A DNA stretch of 20,431 nucleotides from an uncultured bacterium (GTDB lineage Bacteria; Bacillota; Negativicutes; Acidaminococcales; Acidaminococcaceae). The notes beneath the pieces are model-generated. The model had not been told where the DNA came from, searched no databases, and saw nothing but the letters and a program-made list of their open reading frames with translations. Both the position numbers and the translations under genes were made by a program. The DNA lies in NCBI GenBank assembly GCA_905215645.1, contig CAJMQS010000036.1, forward strand, positions 1-20,431. Reading direction: 5' to 3'. Below are positions 13,651 to 20,416 of this stretch, one piece after another; position 1 is the first letter of the stretch, and each line of letters starts with the position of its first letter.

Positions 13651-14001
13651 TTACAGATCTGTTGGAGGCTGGGCCTCCGGGTCGGAACTGCCCAGGATAT
13701 GGTAGTGGAAATGGTCCAGATTCTGGGTGATATGGGGCTCTCGTTCGCAGCGGATGACCTGGAAGACCTTTGCCATGCCGCAGATCTTTTCAATCTCCGG
13801 CACAGCAGCTTCCACGGCGGCCACTGCCTGTTGGTAGGCGGCCGTTCCCTTGTCCTTCAGCCCGATATGGGCTTTGGGGAATACGATGATGTGGAGCTCG
13901 GCCCACTGGTTCCAGTCTTGGTAAGCCAGCACCTGGTCCGTTTCATAGACGATGGTGCAGGGCAGTTCCCGTTTCACGAATCGGCAGAACAGGCAGTACA
14001 C
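13651..14001 (-). CDS. HIT family protein
   Basis: A 116-residue histidine-triad protein, a nucleotide hydrolase/transferase superfamily acting on nucleotide phosphoramidates or dinucleotides. It begins YCLFCRFVKRELPCTIVYE, as in many Firmicute HIT proteins with a CxxC, and ends with the triad H97-F-H99-Y-H101 in DHFHYHILGS. The start is GTG at 14001, 6 nt after AAAGGAGG; longer upstream extension in this frame has no support. It overlaps the last 28 bp of the upstream Fe-S protein gene, so translation is likely coupled. The substrate is unknown. metQ1 follows after 51 bp. Confidence 0.85.
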   Translation of the reverse strand: MYCLFCRFVKRELPCTIVYETDQVLAYQDWNQWAELHIIVFPKAHIGLKDKGTAAYQQAVAAVEAAVPEIEKICGMAKVFQVIRCEREPHITQNLDHFHYHILGSSDPEAQPPTDL

Positions 14002-14726
14002 CCATTTTCCTCCTTTCTTTCCAAGGTCGCATTCAGTTTCTGGATATTTTCTACCCCAACGGGACAGGCCAGCAGGCAGCGGGCGCACATGAATTTCCGG
14101 CCCAAGCCCATCTTCCGGCCCAGGAGATCCCGCTGGACGCTGCAGTTGTGGTAATCCAGGAGCTCTTCCCGGGGCGTGCCTTCCTTCCAAGTCTTGCCGG
14201 TGATCAGATGGAAGGGACAGGCTTTGACGCAGAGGCTGCAGTCTCCGCATTGGTTCTTTGTGACAGGAGGACGGGTTTCCATATGGTCCGCATAGAATAC
14301 GGCACTGACTGTCTCGATCCGGGGACCGTAGTCATAGGTGATCAGGAGGTCGCTGCGGCCGATCCAGCCCACTCCGGAACGGACGCCTACTTCCTTGCTG
14401 GAGAGGCTCATCTTGTAAGGCGGGGACATATTGTCCCGAGTCACCGGCGGAATCAGGAAGGGGATCCCTGCTGCCTTGGCAGCCTTTTCCAAAGCGGCGG
14501 CAACTTCTTTCATAGCTGCGGAACGGCGCCTCTTCTGGGCTGCCTGCCGGGGCTCCTTGTATTTCCAGATGGTCATGATTTCGTCGTAGGGGGCATAGAC
14601 CAGCAGGGCGTAATTGTATTTCCCGGATTCTTTCCATTGGGAGAAATCCAAAGGACAGCAAGCCCATTTCACTCCTGGAAAAAGAGCCAGCGCCCGGTCG
14701 AACACTTCTTTTACTTTGTTGTACAT
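13974..14726 (-). CDS. QueG-like double 4Fe-4S cluster protein
   Basis: A 250-residue iron-sulfur protein related to epoxyqueuosine reductase QueG, but shorter than the usual 350-plus residues. The region SGVGWIGRSDLLITYDYGPR (117-136) matches the QueG GWIGK-LLIT segment. Two ferredoxin-like cysteine sets follow: C160-x2-C163-x2-C166-x3-C170-P, and C195 with C214-x2-C217-x3-C221-P. Extra cysteines (C243, C246) lie near the end. ATG 14726 follows GAGGTAG. A true QueG role in tRNA queuosine synthesis is not established; such short QueG-like proteins are commonly left as 4Fe-4S proteins. No clear promoter is seen in the 45 bp upstream, so read-through past the terminator at 14771-14823 is possible. 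Confidence 0.82.
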   Translation of the reverse strand: MYNKVKEVFDRALALFPGVKWACCPLDFSQWKESGKYNYALLVYAPYDEIMTIWKYKEPRQAAQKRRRSAAMKEVAAALEKAAKAAGIPFLIPPVTRDNMSPPYKMSLSSKEVGVRSGVGWIGRSDLLITYDYGPRIETVSAVFYADHMETRPPVTKNQCGDCSLCVKACPFHLITGKTWKEGTPREELLDYHNCSVQRDLLGRKMGLGRKFMCARCLLACPVGVENIQKLNATLERKEENGCTACSADS

Positions 14727-14770
14727 CTCTACCTCACAGTCTGGGAATGATTTCTAAAGGCCCGGAAGGG

Positions 14771-14830
14771 TAAAAAAAGAACTGTGGAAACGGCCGACAA
14801 GCAACGGCCGGCAGTTTCCACAGCCCCGTT
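14771..14830. terminator. Strong terminator ending the T-box operon
   Basis: CTGTGGAAAC (14782-14791) pairs perfectly with GTTTCCACAG (14814-14823); an inner GGCCG/CGGCC stem (14792-14796 with 14805-14809) extends it. On the minus strand it is followed by TTTTTTTA (14778-14771), terminating after the DUF296 gene. A T-run is present on the plus strand too (14829-14834), though no plus-strand gene needs it. Confidence 0.88.
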
Positions 14831-14894
14831 TTTTATTCAATTCCAGTTTCCCAAGGCCGGTGTCCGTGACGGTGCGGAAAATAGGCCATTTCCT

Positions 14895-15296
14895 TCATTC
14901 CACCGGCCGCAGGAACACCCGCAGGCTCCGGAAGGCCGTGCCGCCCCACAGTCCGCCTCCCATGACCAGCCCGCCGGCACGGGCACAGCTGGCATGGATG
15001 TGGATGAAAAGAGGACTGTCCGTATCCGGGTACACCTGACGGAGCTGAGGGTCCATCTTTTCCTTGACCATGACTTCTCCTGTGAAGGAAAGGATCTCAG
15101 CGGCACCATAGCAGGGAGTGCGGCCCACTTTCAGCGGCAGCTCGTTGCTGATGGGAGCGGCCAGGATCAAATCCTTCACGGACCCGATGGCATTGACCAC
15201 GATCACTTCTTTCCAGCCTTTTTCGATGACGAAGGCTTCGATGGCCTTTCGGATGTCCTGGCCCTGGTCGACGAAGACTTCTGCGAACTCCGTCAT
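14895..15296 (-). CDS. PPC-domain (DUF296) protein
   Basis: A 133-residue single-domain protein of the PPC/DUF296 family (plants and prokaryotes conserved domain), usually trimeric, with DNA-linked roles in plants but unknown function in most bacteria. Key segments: the early AIEAFVIEKGWKEVIVVNAIGS, AAEILSFTGEVM, and the hallmark LFIHIHASCARAGGLVMGGGLW (residues 96-117) with a His-x-His pair that could bind metal. There is no AT-hook. Its ATG directly follows the stop of the DapA-family gene (TAAATG), so it is very likely co-translated. Last gene before the terminator. Function in this operon is unknown. Confidence 0.85.
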   Translation of the reverse strand: MTEFAEVFVDQGQDIRKAIEAFVIEKGWKEVIVVNAIGSVKDLILAAPISNELPLKVGRTPCYGAAEILSFTGEVMVKEKMDPQLRQVYPDTDSPLFIHIHASCARAGGLVMGGGLWGGTAFRSLRVFLRPVE

Positions 15297-16214
15297 TTAT
15301 TTCACACTGTATTTTTCCATGACGCCCAGGTCCGTCATGATCTTTTCCAGCCGTTTCAGCCCTTCTCCGTCATAATCCTGGTACGGACGGCGGACATAGC
15401 CTCCAGGCAGGCCCAGGAGATTCAGGGCAGCCTTGATGACCACCGGGTTGGAGACTTCATACAGTTCGCAGAGCAGGGGGAAGTACTTGAAGTATTCTTC
15501 CCGGCCTTCATTGACGATATCGATGCTGGTCCAGGGACGGGCATACTTGGCTGCTTCTTCCGGGATGATGTTCCCGCCGATGTTGGCCAGGCCGGTGCCG
15601 CCTACGGCCAGGGTGGGCAGGACGATGGAGTAGTAGGGGGAGTCACAGCACATGATCTTGACTTTCCCTTTGGTCAGCCGCTGGACTTGGACCAGCTGGT
15701 AGTTGCTGCCGGTGGCTTCCTTGTCCACTACGAAATTGGGATGGCGTTCCGCCAGACGGGCGATGGTTTCCGGTTCCACCTGGACGCCCAGACGAGAGGG
15801 ATTGTTGTAGATCCCCACCGGCAGGCTGGTGGCGCTCATCACCGTATCCAGATGTTTAAAGGCATCTTCCTGGGGAATCAGCACATAGGGGGGAACCGTA
15901 AAGATGACCCCGTCCGCACCCTGTTCTTCTTCGAATTTGGCCATTTCGATCTCCCCCTGGGTGTCATTGGAAGCGGCACTGAAGAAGACGGGAATCCGGT
16001 GATTTACGATCTTGATGGTCTGTTTGATGATTTCCTTTTTTTCATCCGGGGTCAGCAGGGTGACTTCTGCTGCGGAACCCAGGACGAAAAGCTGATTGGT
16101 CCCGTACTGGATCTGCCGGTCGATCAGGACCTTGAATCCGTCGAAATCGATGTCACCATTCTTTTTGAAAGGGATAGGCATAGCCACCCAGGAACCTGTT
16201 AAATTCATTGCCAT
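15297..16214 (-). CDS. DapA/N-acetylneuraminate lyase family aldolase
   Basis: A 305-residue TIM-barrel class I aldolase of the DHDPS/NAL family. Numbering here is from the upstream ATG (16220): Schiff-base lysine K167 in FVVDKEATG, catalytic tyrosine Y138 in GIYNNPSRLG, R143 for carboxylate binding. The substrate loop reads GSAAEV (48-53) where DHDPS has GTTGE and NAL has GSTGE, so both hydroxyl residues or the key threonine are missing and dihydrodipicolinate synthesis is unlikely. ATG 16214 is preferred, 8 nt from GGAGG (16223-16227); ATG 16220 stands only 2 nt away. It sits in a T-box controlled transport operon. Probably cleaves or forms a pyruvate adduct of an unknown compound. Confidence 0.85.
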   Translation of the reverse strand: MAMNLTGSWVAMPIPFKKNGDIDFDGFKVLIDRQIQYGTNQLFVLGSAAEVTLLTPDEKKEIIKQTIKIVNHRIPVFFSAASNDTQGEIEMAKFEEEQGADGVIFTVPPYVLIPQEDAFKHLDTVMSATSLPVGIYNNPSRLGVQVEPETIARLAERHPNFVVDKEATGSNYQLVQVQRLTKGKVKIMCCDSPYYSIVLPTLAVGGTGLANIGGNIIPEEAAKYARPWTSIDIVNEGREEYFKYFPLLCELYEVSNPVVIKAALNLLGLPGGYVRRPYQDYDGEGLKRLEKIMTDLGVMEKYSVK

Positions 16215-16257
16215 TTTCATTTCCTCCTTTTGTTTATCGCTGCAATGTCATTTCCCA

Positions 16258-17130
16258 TTATTTCATGTAGTCTGGAAGAATCCAGAAATTACCGGTTTTC
16301 TTTACATATTCCTTGAATTCCGGAGATTTATACGCTTCGATGATGTCTTTCACCCACTGGGCGTCCTTGTTCTTGTCCGCAATGCAGAGAGCAATTCGCA
16401 TGGAATCTTTGATGGAGTCCGGGTTTTCCGCAAACAGGGCGCTCTTGAAATCGATCTTGGCGTTGTAGGCATCAGAACCTCTCAGGATGATGTAAGCCAC
16501 ATCGGACCGGATGGTGTTGATGGACGGCCCCTTCATCTCTTTGAACTGGAGGTTCTTGGGATTTTCCACAACGTCTTTTCCGGTCACATGGTCTTTGTCC
16601 TTGCTGGGATCCAGTTTGATCCAGCCCAGCTGTTCCAGCAGCTGGTAGGCCCGGGCCAGGTTGGAAGCGTCATTGGGGATGGCAATCACGTCTCCCGGAG
16701 CCACTTCCTCCAGGGTCTTCTTGCTGCCACCATAAATGGCGGTGGGTACGGTGGGCAGGGGCAGGATGGCGGTCAGATGGGTACCTTTGCTCTTGTTCAC
16801 TTGGTCGATCCAGGCTTTGTGGGCATCCACGTGGAAATCGATCTTCCCTTCATCCAGAGCCATTTCCCGCTGGATGGAATCGGTGATCTTCACCGGGGTC
16901 AGTTTGTAGCCCTTCTTCTCCAGGATGGGTTTGATGCCCCCATCGAAAAGGTCAGAAGTGGCAGTAGGCATCACCCGGTACTTCAGTTCTTTGGTTTCCT
17001 TGGCTTTTCCAGAAGAAGCTTCTTTATTGGAACTGCTGCAGCCGGCCACGGCCAGGAGCAGGGTGCTGAGGGCCAGGACACCGGCCAGCTTCAGCAGGTT
17101 TTTTTTACGGAATACAGTCAGATTCATCAT
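16258..17130 (-). CDS. NlpA/MetQ-family substrate-binding lipoprotein (paralog 2)
   Basis: A 290-residue MetQ-family binding protein with a lipobox LAVAGC (lipid on C31). It carries VPTAIYGGSKKTLEEVAPGD, IPNDASNLARAYQLLEQLGW and VENPKNLQFKEMKGP. As in the paralog at 12751-13599, the FQH part of the methionine pocket is replaced (VDAHKAW) and LRGSDAYNA stands for the INTTYA-type segment, suggesting another ligand. Start ATG 17130 is 7 nt from GGAG (17138-17141); in-frame TTG codons just upstream are less likely. It lies 15 bp after the metI-like gene and is part of the same importer. Confidence 0.9.
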   Translation of the reverse strand: MMNLTVFRKKNLLKLAGVLALSTLLLAVAGCSSSNKEASSGKAKETKELKYRVMPTATSDLFDGGIKPILEKKGYKLTPVKITDSIQREMALDEGKIDFHVDAHKAWIDQVNKSKGTHLTAILPLPTVPTAIYGGSKKTLEEVAPGDVIAIPNDASNLARAYQLLEQLGWIKLDPSKDKDHVTGKDVVENPKNLQFKEMKGPSINTIRSDVAYIILRGSDAYNAKIDFKSALFAENPDSIKDSMRIALCIADKNKDAQWVKDIIEAYKSPEFKEYVKKTGNFWILPDYMK

Positions 17131-17145
17131 CAACAACTCCTTTTA

Positions 17146-17802
17146 TTAATGGTTCCGGGCCCGTTTGGAGAAATAATTACCCAGGAACTGTACGATTTGG
17201 ACGAACACCACCAGGATGAATACGGTGGCCAGCATCACCGGCACATCCATCCGTTCATAGCCGTAGGTCAGGGCCATGTCCCCGATTCCGCCGGCACCGA
17301 TGACGCCGGCCTGGGCAGATGCAGAAATCAGGCCGATGGTGCCGATGGTGGTGGAAAGGATCATGGAACTTTTGGCTTCCGGCAGGATGAAATAGCGGAC
17401 GATCTGGAAATAATTGGCGCCCATGGCCTTGGCGGCCCGGATGATCCCTTTATCCACTCCCAAAAGGGAATTTTCATAGAGACGGGCCAGGCTGGGGACG
17501 ATGAACACCACCAGCGGGACCAGGGCTGCTTTCACCCCGATCCTCGTCCCCACGATGAATTTGGTGAAGGGGAAGATGAAGGTCATCAGGATGATGAAGG
17601 GAAGGCTGCGGAAGAAACTGACCACAGAATTGAGCAGGGTATACACCACTTTGTTTTCCAAAAGGCCTCCTTCGTTGGTCAGGACCAGGATGAGGGCCAG
17701 GATGGTAGCCAGGATGGTGCCTACCACCAGGGAAAAGCCTACCATGAATAAAGTGCTTTCAAGAGCTTGGGCTAAATCGCCCCAGGGTAAATTGGCAAAC
17801 AT
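17146..17802 (-). CDS. metI: MetI-like ABC transporter permease
   Basis: A 218-residue inner-membrane permease of the MetI family with five predicted helices (the first about 15-42). The ATPase-contact EAA loop reads RAAKAMGANYFQIVRYFILP, and SFFRSLPFIILMTFIFPFTK plus SASAQAGVIGAGGIGDMALT are typical of MetI. Length is normal. ATG 17802 has GAGGTGAT just upstream and starts 6 bp after the M20 gene stop. With the MetN-like ATPase and MetQ-like lipoproteins it forms a complete importer. The gene symbol gives the family; the transported compound may be cysteine-related. Confidence 0.92.
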   Translation of the reverse strand: MFANLPWGDLAQALESTLFMVGFSLVVGTILATILALILVLTNEGGLLENKVVYTLLNSVVSFFRSLPFIILMTFIFPFTKFIVGTRIGVKAALVPLVVFIVPSLARLYENSLLGVDKGIIRAAKAMGANYFQIVRYFILPEAKSSMILSTTIGTIGLISASAQAGVIGAGGIGDMALTYGYERMDVPVMLATVFILVVFVQIVQFLGNYFSKRARNH

Positions 17803-17808
17803 GACGGA

Positions 17809-18984
17809 TCACCTCTTTTGAGACAGACTGCAGTGCTGGTCTCCTGCCGGCAAGTTGGAAAGTGCCTGGCGGAGAAGTTCTGCACTGAAGGGAATGGAAA
17901 GCCGGAAGGTTTCCGGATCGATGGCAAAATGGGAATTGTGCATCATGGGACCGATTCCCGTTCCCATCTGGATGAAGGCTCCAGGGATTTTCTGCTGGTA
18001 GAAGGCAAAATCTTCTCCGGACAGGGAATCGGGGGCCTCTGCAAAGGGGAGGCCGCACTGCCGGGCGGTATCCCGGACGAAATCCACCCATTCCGTCGTA
18101 TTGTTGGTGGCGGGAGGACCTTCCAGGAATCGGATGCTGGCAGAACCGCCGAAATCCCGGCCAATCCCTTCTGCCAGGGTCTGGAGCCGGCTCTTGGCCA
18201 GCTCTCTGTCTTCCGGATACAGGGATCGGATGGTCCCTTCCGCAAAGGCGGTGTCAGGGATGATGTTGGCAGCCGTGCCACTTGCCACGTGGCCGATCCC
18301 TACGATCATGGGATGGAAGGGGGGACGGTTGCGGCTGACGATGGTCTGGGCCGCTGCAATGAACTGGCCTAACATGATCACAGGATCCGCACTGAGCTGG
18401 GGCCGGCAGGCATGGCTCCCTTTGCCTTGGAAGGAAACTTGGAATTCATCCACCGCGCCGTTCATGAATCCAGGGCGGGAGATGACGGTGCCCCGTTCAT
18501 ATGCAGCACAGCAGTGGAGCCCGAAGATCACCTGTACATCGTCCAGGATCCCGGTTTCCAGGATCTTCAGGGCTCCGTTCAGTTTCTCTTCCGCCGGCTG
18601 GAAAATCAGTTTCAGGGTCCCGGGGATGGGACCGCCGGCTTTCAGGGCCAGGGCTGTCCCCAGGAGATTGGCCGTATGGAAGTCATGGCCGCAGGCATGC
18701 ATCCGTCCAGGGATTTCTGACTGGTAGGGCAGGCCGGTCTCTTCCTGGAGGGGAAGGGCATCGATGTCGCAGCGCAGGGCTGCCACAGGACCTTGGCCAT
18801 TCCCCAGGTGAGCCACCACCCCGGTTTCCAAAGGCAGATCATAAAAGGAGATCCCTTGACGGGTCAGGAATTCTTTGATATGCCGGGTGGTCTCGAATTC
18901 TTCACCGGACAGTTCCGGCCGGCGGTGGAGCTGGTAAAAATGTTCTTTGGCCAGTGTGATGATCGGTTCATAATCCATATTCAC
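17809..18984 (-). CDS. M20D-family amidohydrolase/peptidase
   Basis: A 391-residue metal-dependent amidohydrolase of the IAA-amino acid hydrolase/N-acyl-amino acid deacylase group. Metal and catalytic motifs: RCDIDALPLQE (71-81), MHACGHDFHTA (95-105) with C98 and H100, FQPAEE (128-133), GLH (155-157), and HNSHF near the C-terminus. The dimerisation (lid) domain is inserted in the middle. GTG 18984 is favoured, 6 nt from GAGG (18991-18994); ATG 18978 is the alternative. It overlaps the metN-like gene by 17 bp and lies between metN and metI. It probably removes an acyl group from an imported amino acid derivative. Confidence 0.9.
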   Translation of the reverse strand: MNMDYEPIITLAKEHFYQLHRRPELSGEEFETTRHIKEFLTRQGISFYDLPLETGVVAHLGNGQGPVAALRCDIDALPLQEETGLPYQSEIPGRMHACGHDFHTANLLGTALALKAGGPIPGTLKLIFQPAEEKLNGALKILETGILDDVQVIFGLHCCAAYERGTVISRPGFMNGAVDEFQVSFQGKGSHACRPQLSADPVIMLGQFIAAAQTIVSRNRPPFHPMIVGIGHVASGTAANIIPDTAFAEGTIRSLYPEDRELAKSRLQTLAEGIGRDFGGSASIRFLEGPPATNNTTEWVDFVRDTARQCGLPFAEAPDSLSGEDFAFYQQKIPGAFIQMGTGIGPMMHNSHFAIDPETFRLSIPFSAELLRQALSNLPAGDQHCSLSQKR

Positions 18985-20008
18985 ATTTCACCTCTTCACA
19001 ATGGACCTGGTTTTCTTTGCAGAAGGCTTCAACGGCTTGGATTTCTTCTTCCGGACCGATGACCTGGAGGATCAGGATCCCCAGGGTCTGTTCATCCAGC
19101 TCGGTGACCGTGGCGTGGATGATCCGGGTCCGGACCTGCAGGAACTTCCGGTTGATCTGATAGACCAGATCCCCCAGGGCGCTGTCCCCGGTGAATTTCA
19201 GTCGCAGGATTTCATAATTGCTGGTCTCTTCCGTGCGGACCCGGCTGCAGACGGCAGGGGTGATCTGATCAGGGATGACGCTGCGGACGAAGTTCTGGGT
19301 GATCCGCTGCTGGGGATTGCTGAAGATATCGAACACATTGCCTTCTTCGATGACCCGGCCATTTTCCATGACCGCCACATTGTGGCAAATCTTCTGGATG
19401 GCGTAGATCTGGTGGGTTACCATGACGATGGTGATGTGGAGCTTCCGGTTGATTTCCTTCAACAGATCCAAGATGGATTCCATGGTATCCGGATCCAGGG
19501 CGCTGGTGGCTTCGTCGCAGAGCAGGATGGAAGGCTCAGTGATCAGGGCCCGGGCGATGCCCACCCGCTGTTTCTGCCCCCCGGAGAGCTGGTCCGGATA
19601 CACATCTGCTTTGTCTTCCAGCTGGACGAACTGGAGCATCTTGTCCACTTTGGCGTCGATGGTCTTCCTGTCTTCCCCGGCGATGATCAAAGGCAGGGAG
19701 ATGTTGTGGCGGACCGTCTTGGAATTCAGCAGCTCGAACTGCTGGAAAATCATGCCGATCTTTCGGCGTTTCTGGAGCATTTCCGAAAAGGAGAGGCTGG
19801 GGATGTTCACCCCGTCCACCAACACGGAACCGGAAGTGGGGACTTCCAGCCCGTTGATCATGCTGAGCAGGGTGGACTTTCCGGCACCGGAGAGTCCGAT
19901 GATGCCGTAGATGTCTCCGTCCTGGATGGTCAGGCTCACATGATCCAGTGCCTGGACAGTTTGTTTTTTGCTTGTATATGTTTTGCAGATATCGATGAAT
20001 TTGATCAT
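18968..20008 (-). CDS. metN: MetN-like ABC transporter ATP-binding protein with NIL domain
   Basis: A 346-residue ATPase of the MetN group. Motifs: Walker A GLSGAGKS (38-45), signature LSGGQKQR, Walker B ILLCDEATSALDP, switch histidine in MVTHQIYAIQ. The C-terminal NIL domain (about 265-346), a small ferredoxin-like fold that senses substrate and inhibits transport in MetN, is present (ILRLKFTGDSALGDLVYQIN onward). ATG 20008 follows AAGGAGG with 5-nt spacing; longer frames would extend into the T-box terminator. First gene of the T-box operon. Ligand specificity may differ from methionine, as argued for the T-box. Confidence 0.93.
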   Translation of the reverse strand: MIKFIDICKTYTSKKQTVQALDHVSLTIQDGDIYGIIGLSGAGKSTLLSMINGLEVPTSGSVLVDGVNIPSLSFSEMLQKRRKIGMIFQQFELLNSKTVRHNISLPLIIAGEDRKTIDAKVDKMLQFVQLEDKADVYPDQLSGGQKQRVGIARALITEPSILLCDEATSALDPDTMESILDLLKEINRKLHITIVMVTHQIYAIQKICHNVAVMENGRVIEEGNVFDIFSNPQQRITQNFVRSVIPDQITPAVCSRVRTEETSNYEILRLKFTGDSALGDLVYQINRKFLQVRTRIIHATVTELDEQTLGILILQVIGPEEEIQAVEAFCKENQVHCEEVKCEYGL

Positions 20009-20030
20009 GGCTGCCTCCTTGTAAGCCGAA

Positions 20031-20074
20031 TAAAAAGATCGTCCCCTGTGTTTGTTCTGCACATGGGACGATCT
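20031..20074 (-). terminator. T-box leader terminator
   Basis: On the minus strand AGATCGTCCC (20074-20065) pairs with GGGACGATCT (20045-20036), 10 bp, extended by TGTG/CACA inside, and followed by TTTTTA (20036-20031). It lies 23 bp before the metN-like start codon and competes with the antiterminator containing the T-box. Confidence 0.93.
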
Positions 20075-20295
20075 GACCGTGTTCCACCCAATTTCACCAA
20101 AGCGTCACCGCCTTGGCCTTTGAGAGTAAAAGCATTACTCTGAACGCTGTAACGGGCGTACCCGGAAGGCCTACTGGATTCAGCCTTGCCTGTTCCGGAA
20201 TGCACTTTGGGAAAATCCGCTGCACCCGCTTCCACTCTCCGGGCTCGCTGCACCAGTTTCCTTTCCTTACTCTCTTCCTTCATCACAGATGGATT
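20031..20295 (-). promoter_or_regulatory. T-box riboswitch (tRNA-sensing leader), specifier UGC (Cys)
   Basis: Read on the minus strand: GATGA (20284-20280) and AGTA (20271-20268) of stem I, AG-rich distal part GAGCCCGG-AGAGTGGAAGCGGG, and the specifier region AGTGCATTCC, where UGC (20204-20202) is followed by the conserved A. A stem III AGAGTAA/TTACTCT hairpin (20123-20141) follows, then the T-box TGGGTGGAACACGG (20090-20077) and the terminator. The T-box bulge reads UGGA, which pairs with an acceptor end UCCA, that is discriminator U73, as in tRNA-Cys. Uncharged tRNA would stabilise the antiterminator and turn on the operon. Family assignment is secure; Cys specificity is inferred from two independent cues. 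Confidence 0.9.
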
Positions 20296-20308
20296 TGAAA
20301 TTGGTTCA

Positions 20309-20337
20309 ATTCTACTTTTTATTTCCTAGTTTGTCAA
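20309..20337 (-). promoter_or_regulatory. Sigma-A promoter of the T-box operon
   Basis: On the minus strand TTGACA (20337-20332) and TAGAAT (20314-20309) are separated by exactly 17 bp. Transcription would begin near 20302, just before stem I of the T-box. Confidence 0.88.
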
Positions 20338-20377
20338 TATGGATTAAGGAATTCAGAATATACAAGCAAATCAAAGA

Positions 20378-20416
20378 GGGGATGTTGCACGTAAAAAATA
20401 TATGTGCAACATCCCC
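20378..20416. repeat. Perfect 13-bp inverted repeat, GGGGATGTTGCAC type
   Basis: GGGGATGTTGCAC (20378-20390) is the exact reverse complement of GTGCAACATCCCC (20404-20416), with a 13-nt AT-rich loop. No clear T-run follows on either strand (minus side CTCTTTGATTT is weak). It resembles the hairpins at 8134-8170 and 12711-12742 and is probably a terminator for a gene beyond the window edge or a repeated hairpin. Confidence 0.75.

Noticed and set aside
14784..17751. Long plus-strand open frames opposite the dapA-like and metQ2 genes
   Set aside because: Translations are rich in His, Gly, Asp and Phe in the pattern of antisense reading of biased codons; the minus-strand genes have clear families, starts and ribosome-binding sites.
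20031..20300. SAM (S-box) riboswitch before a metN-like gene
   Set aside because: The motifs are those of a T-box (GATGA, AGTA, TGGGTGGAAC) and no S-box core was found.
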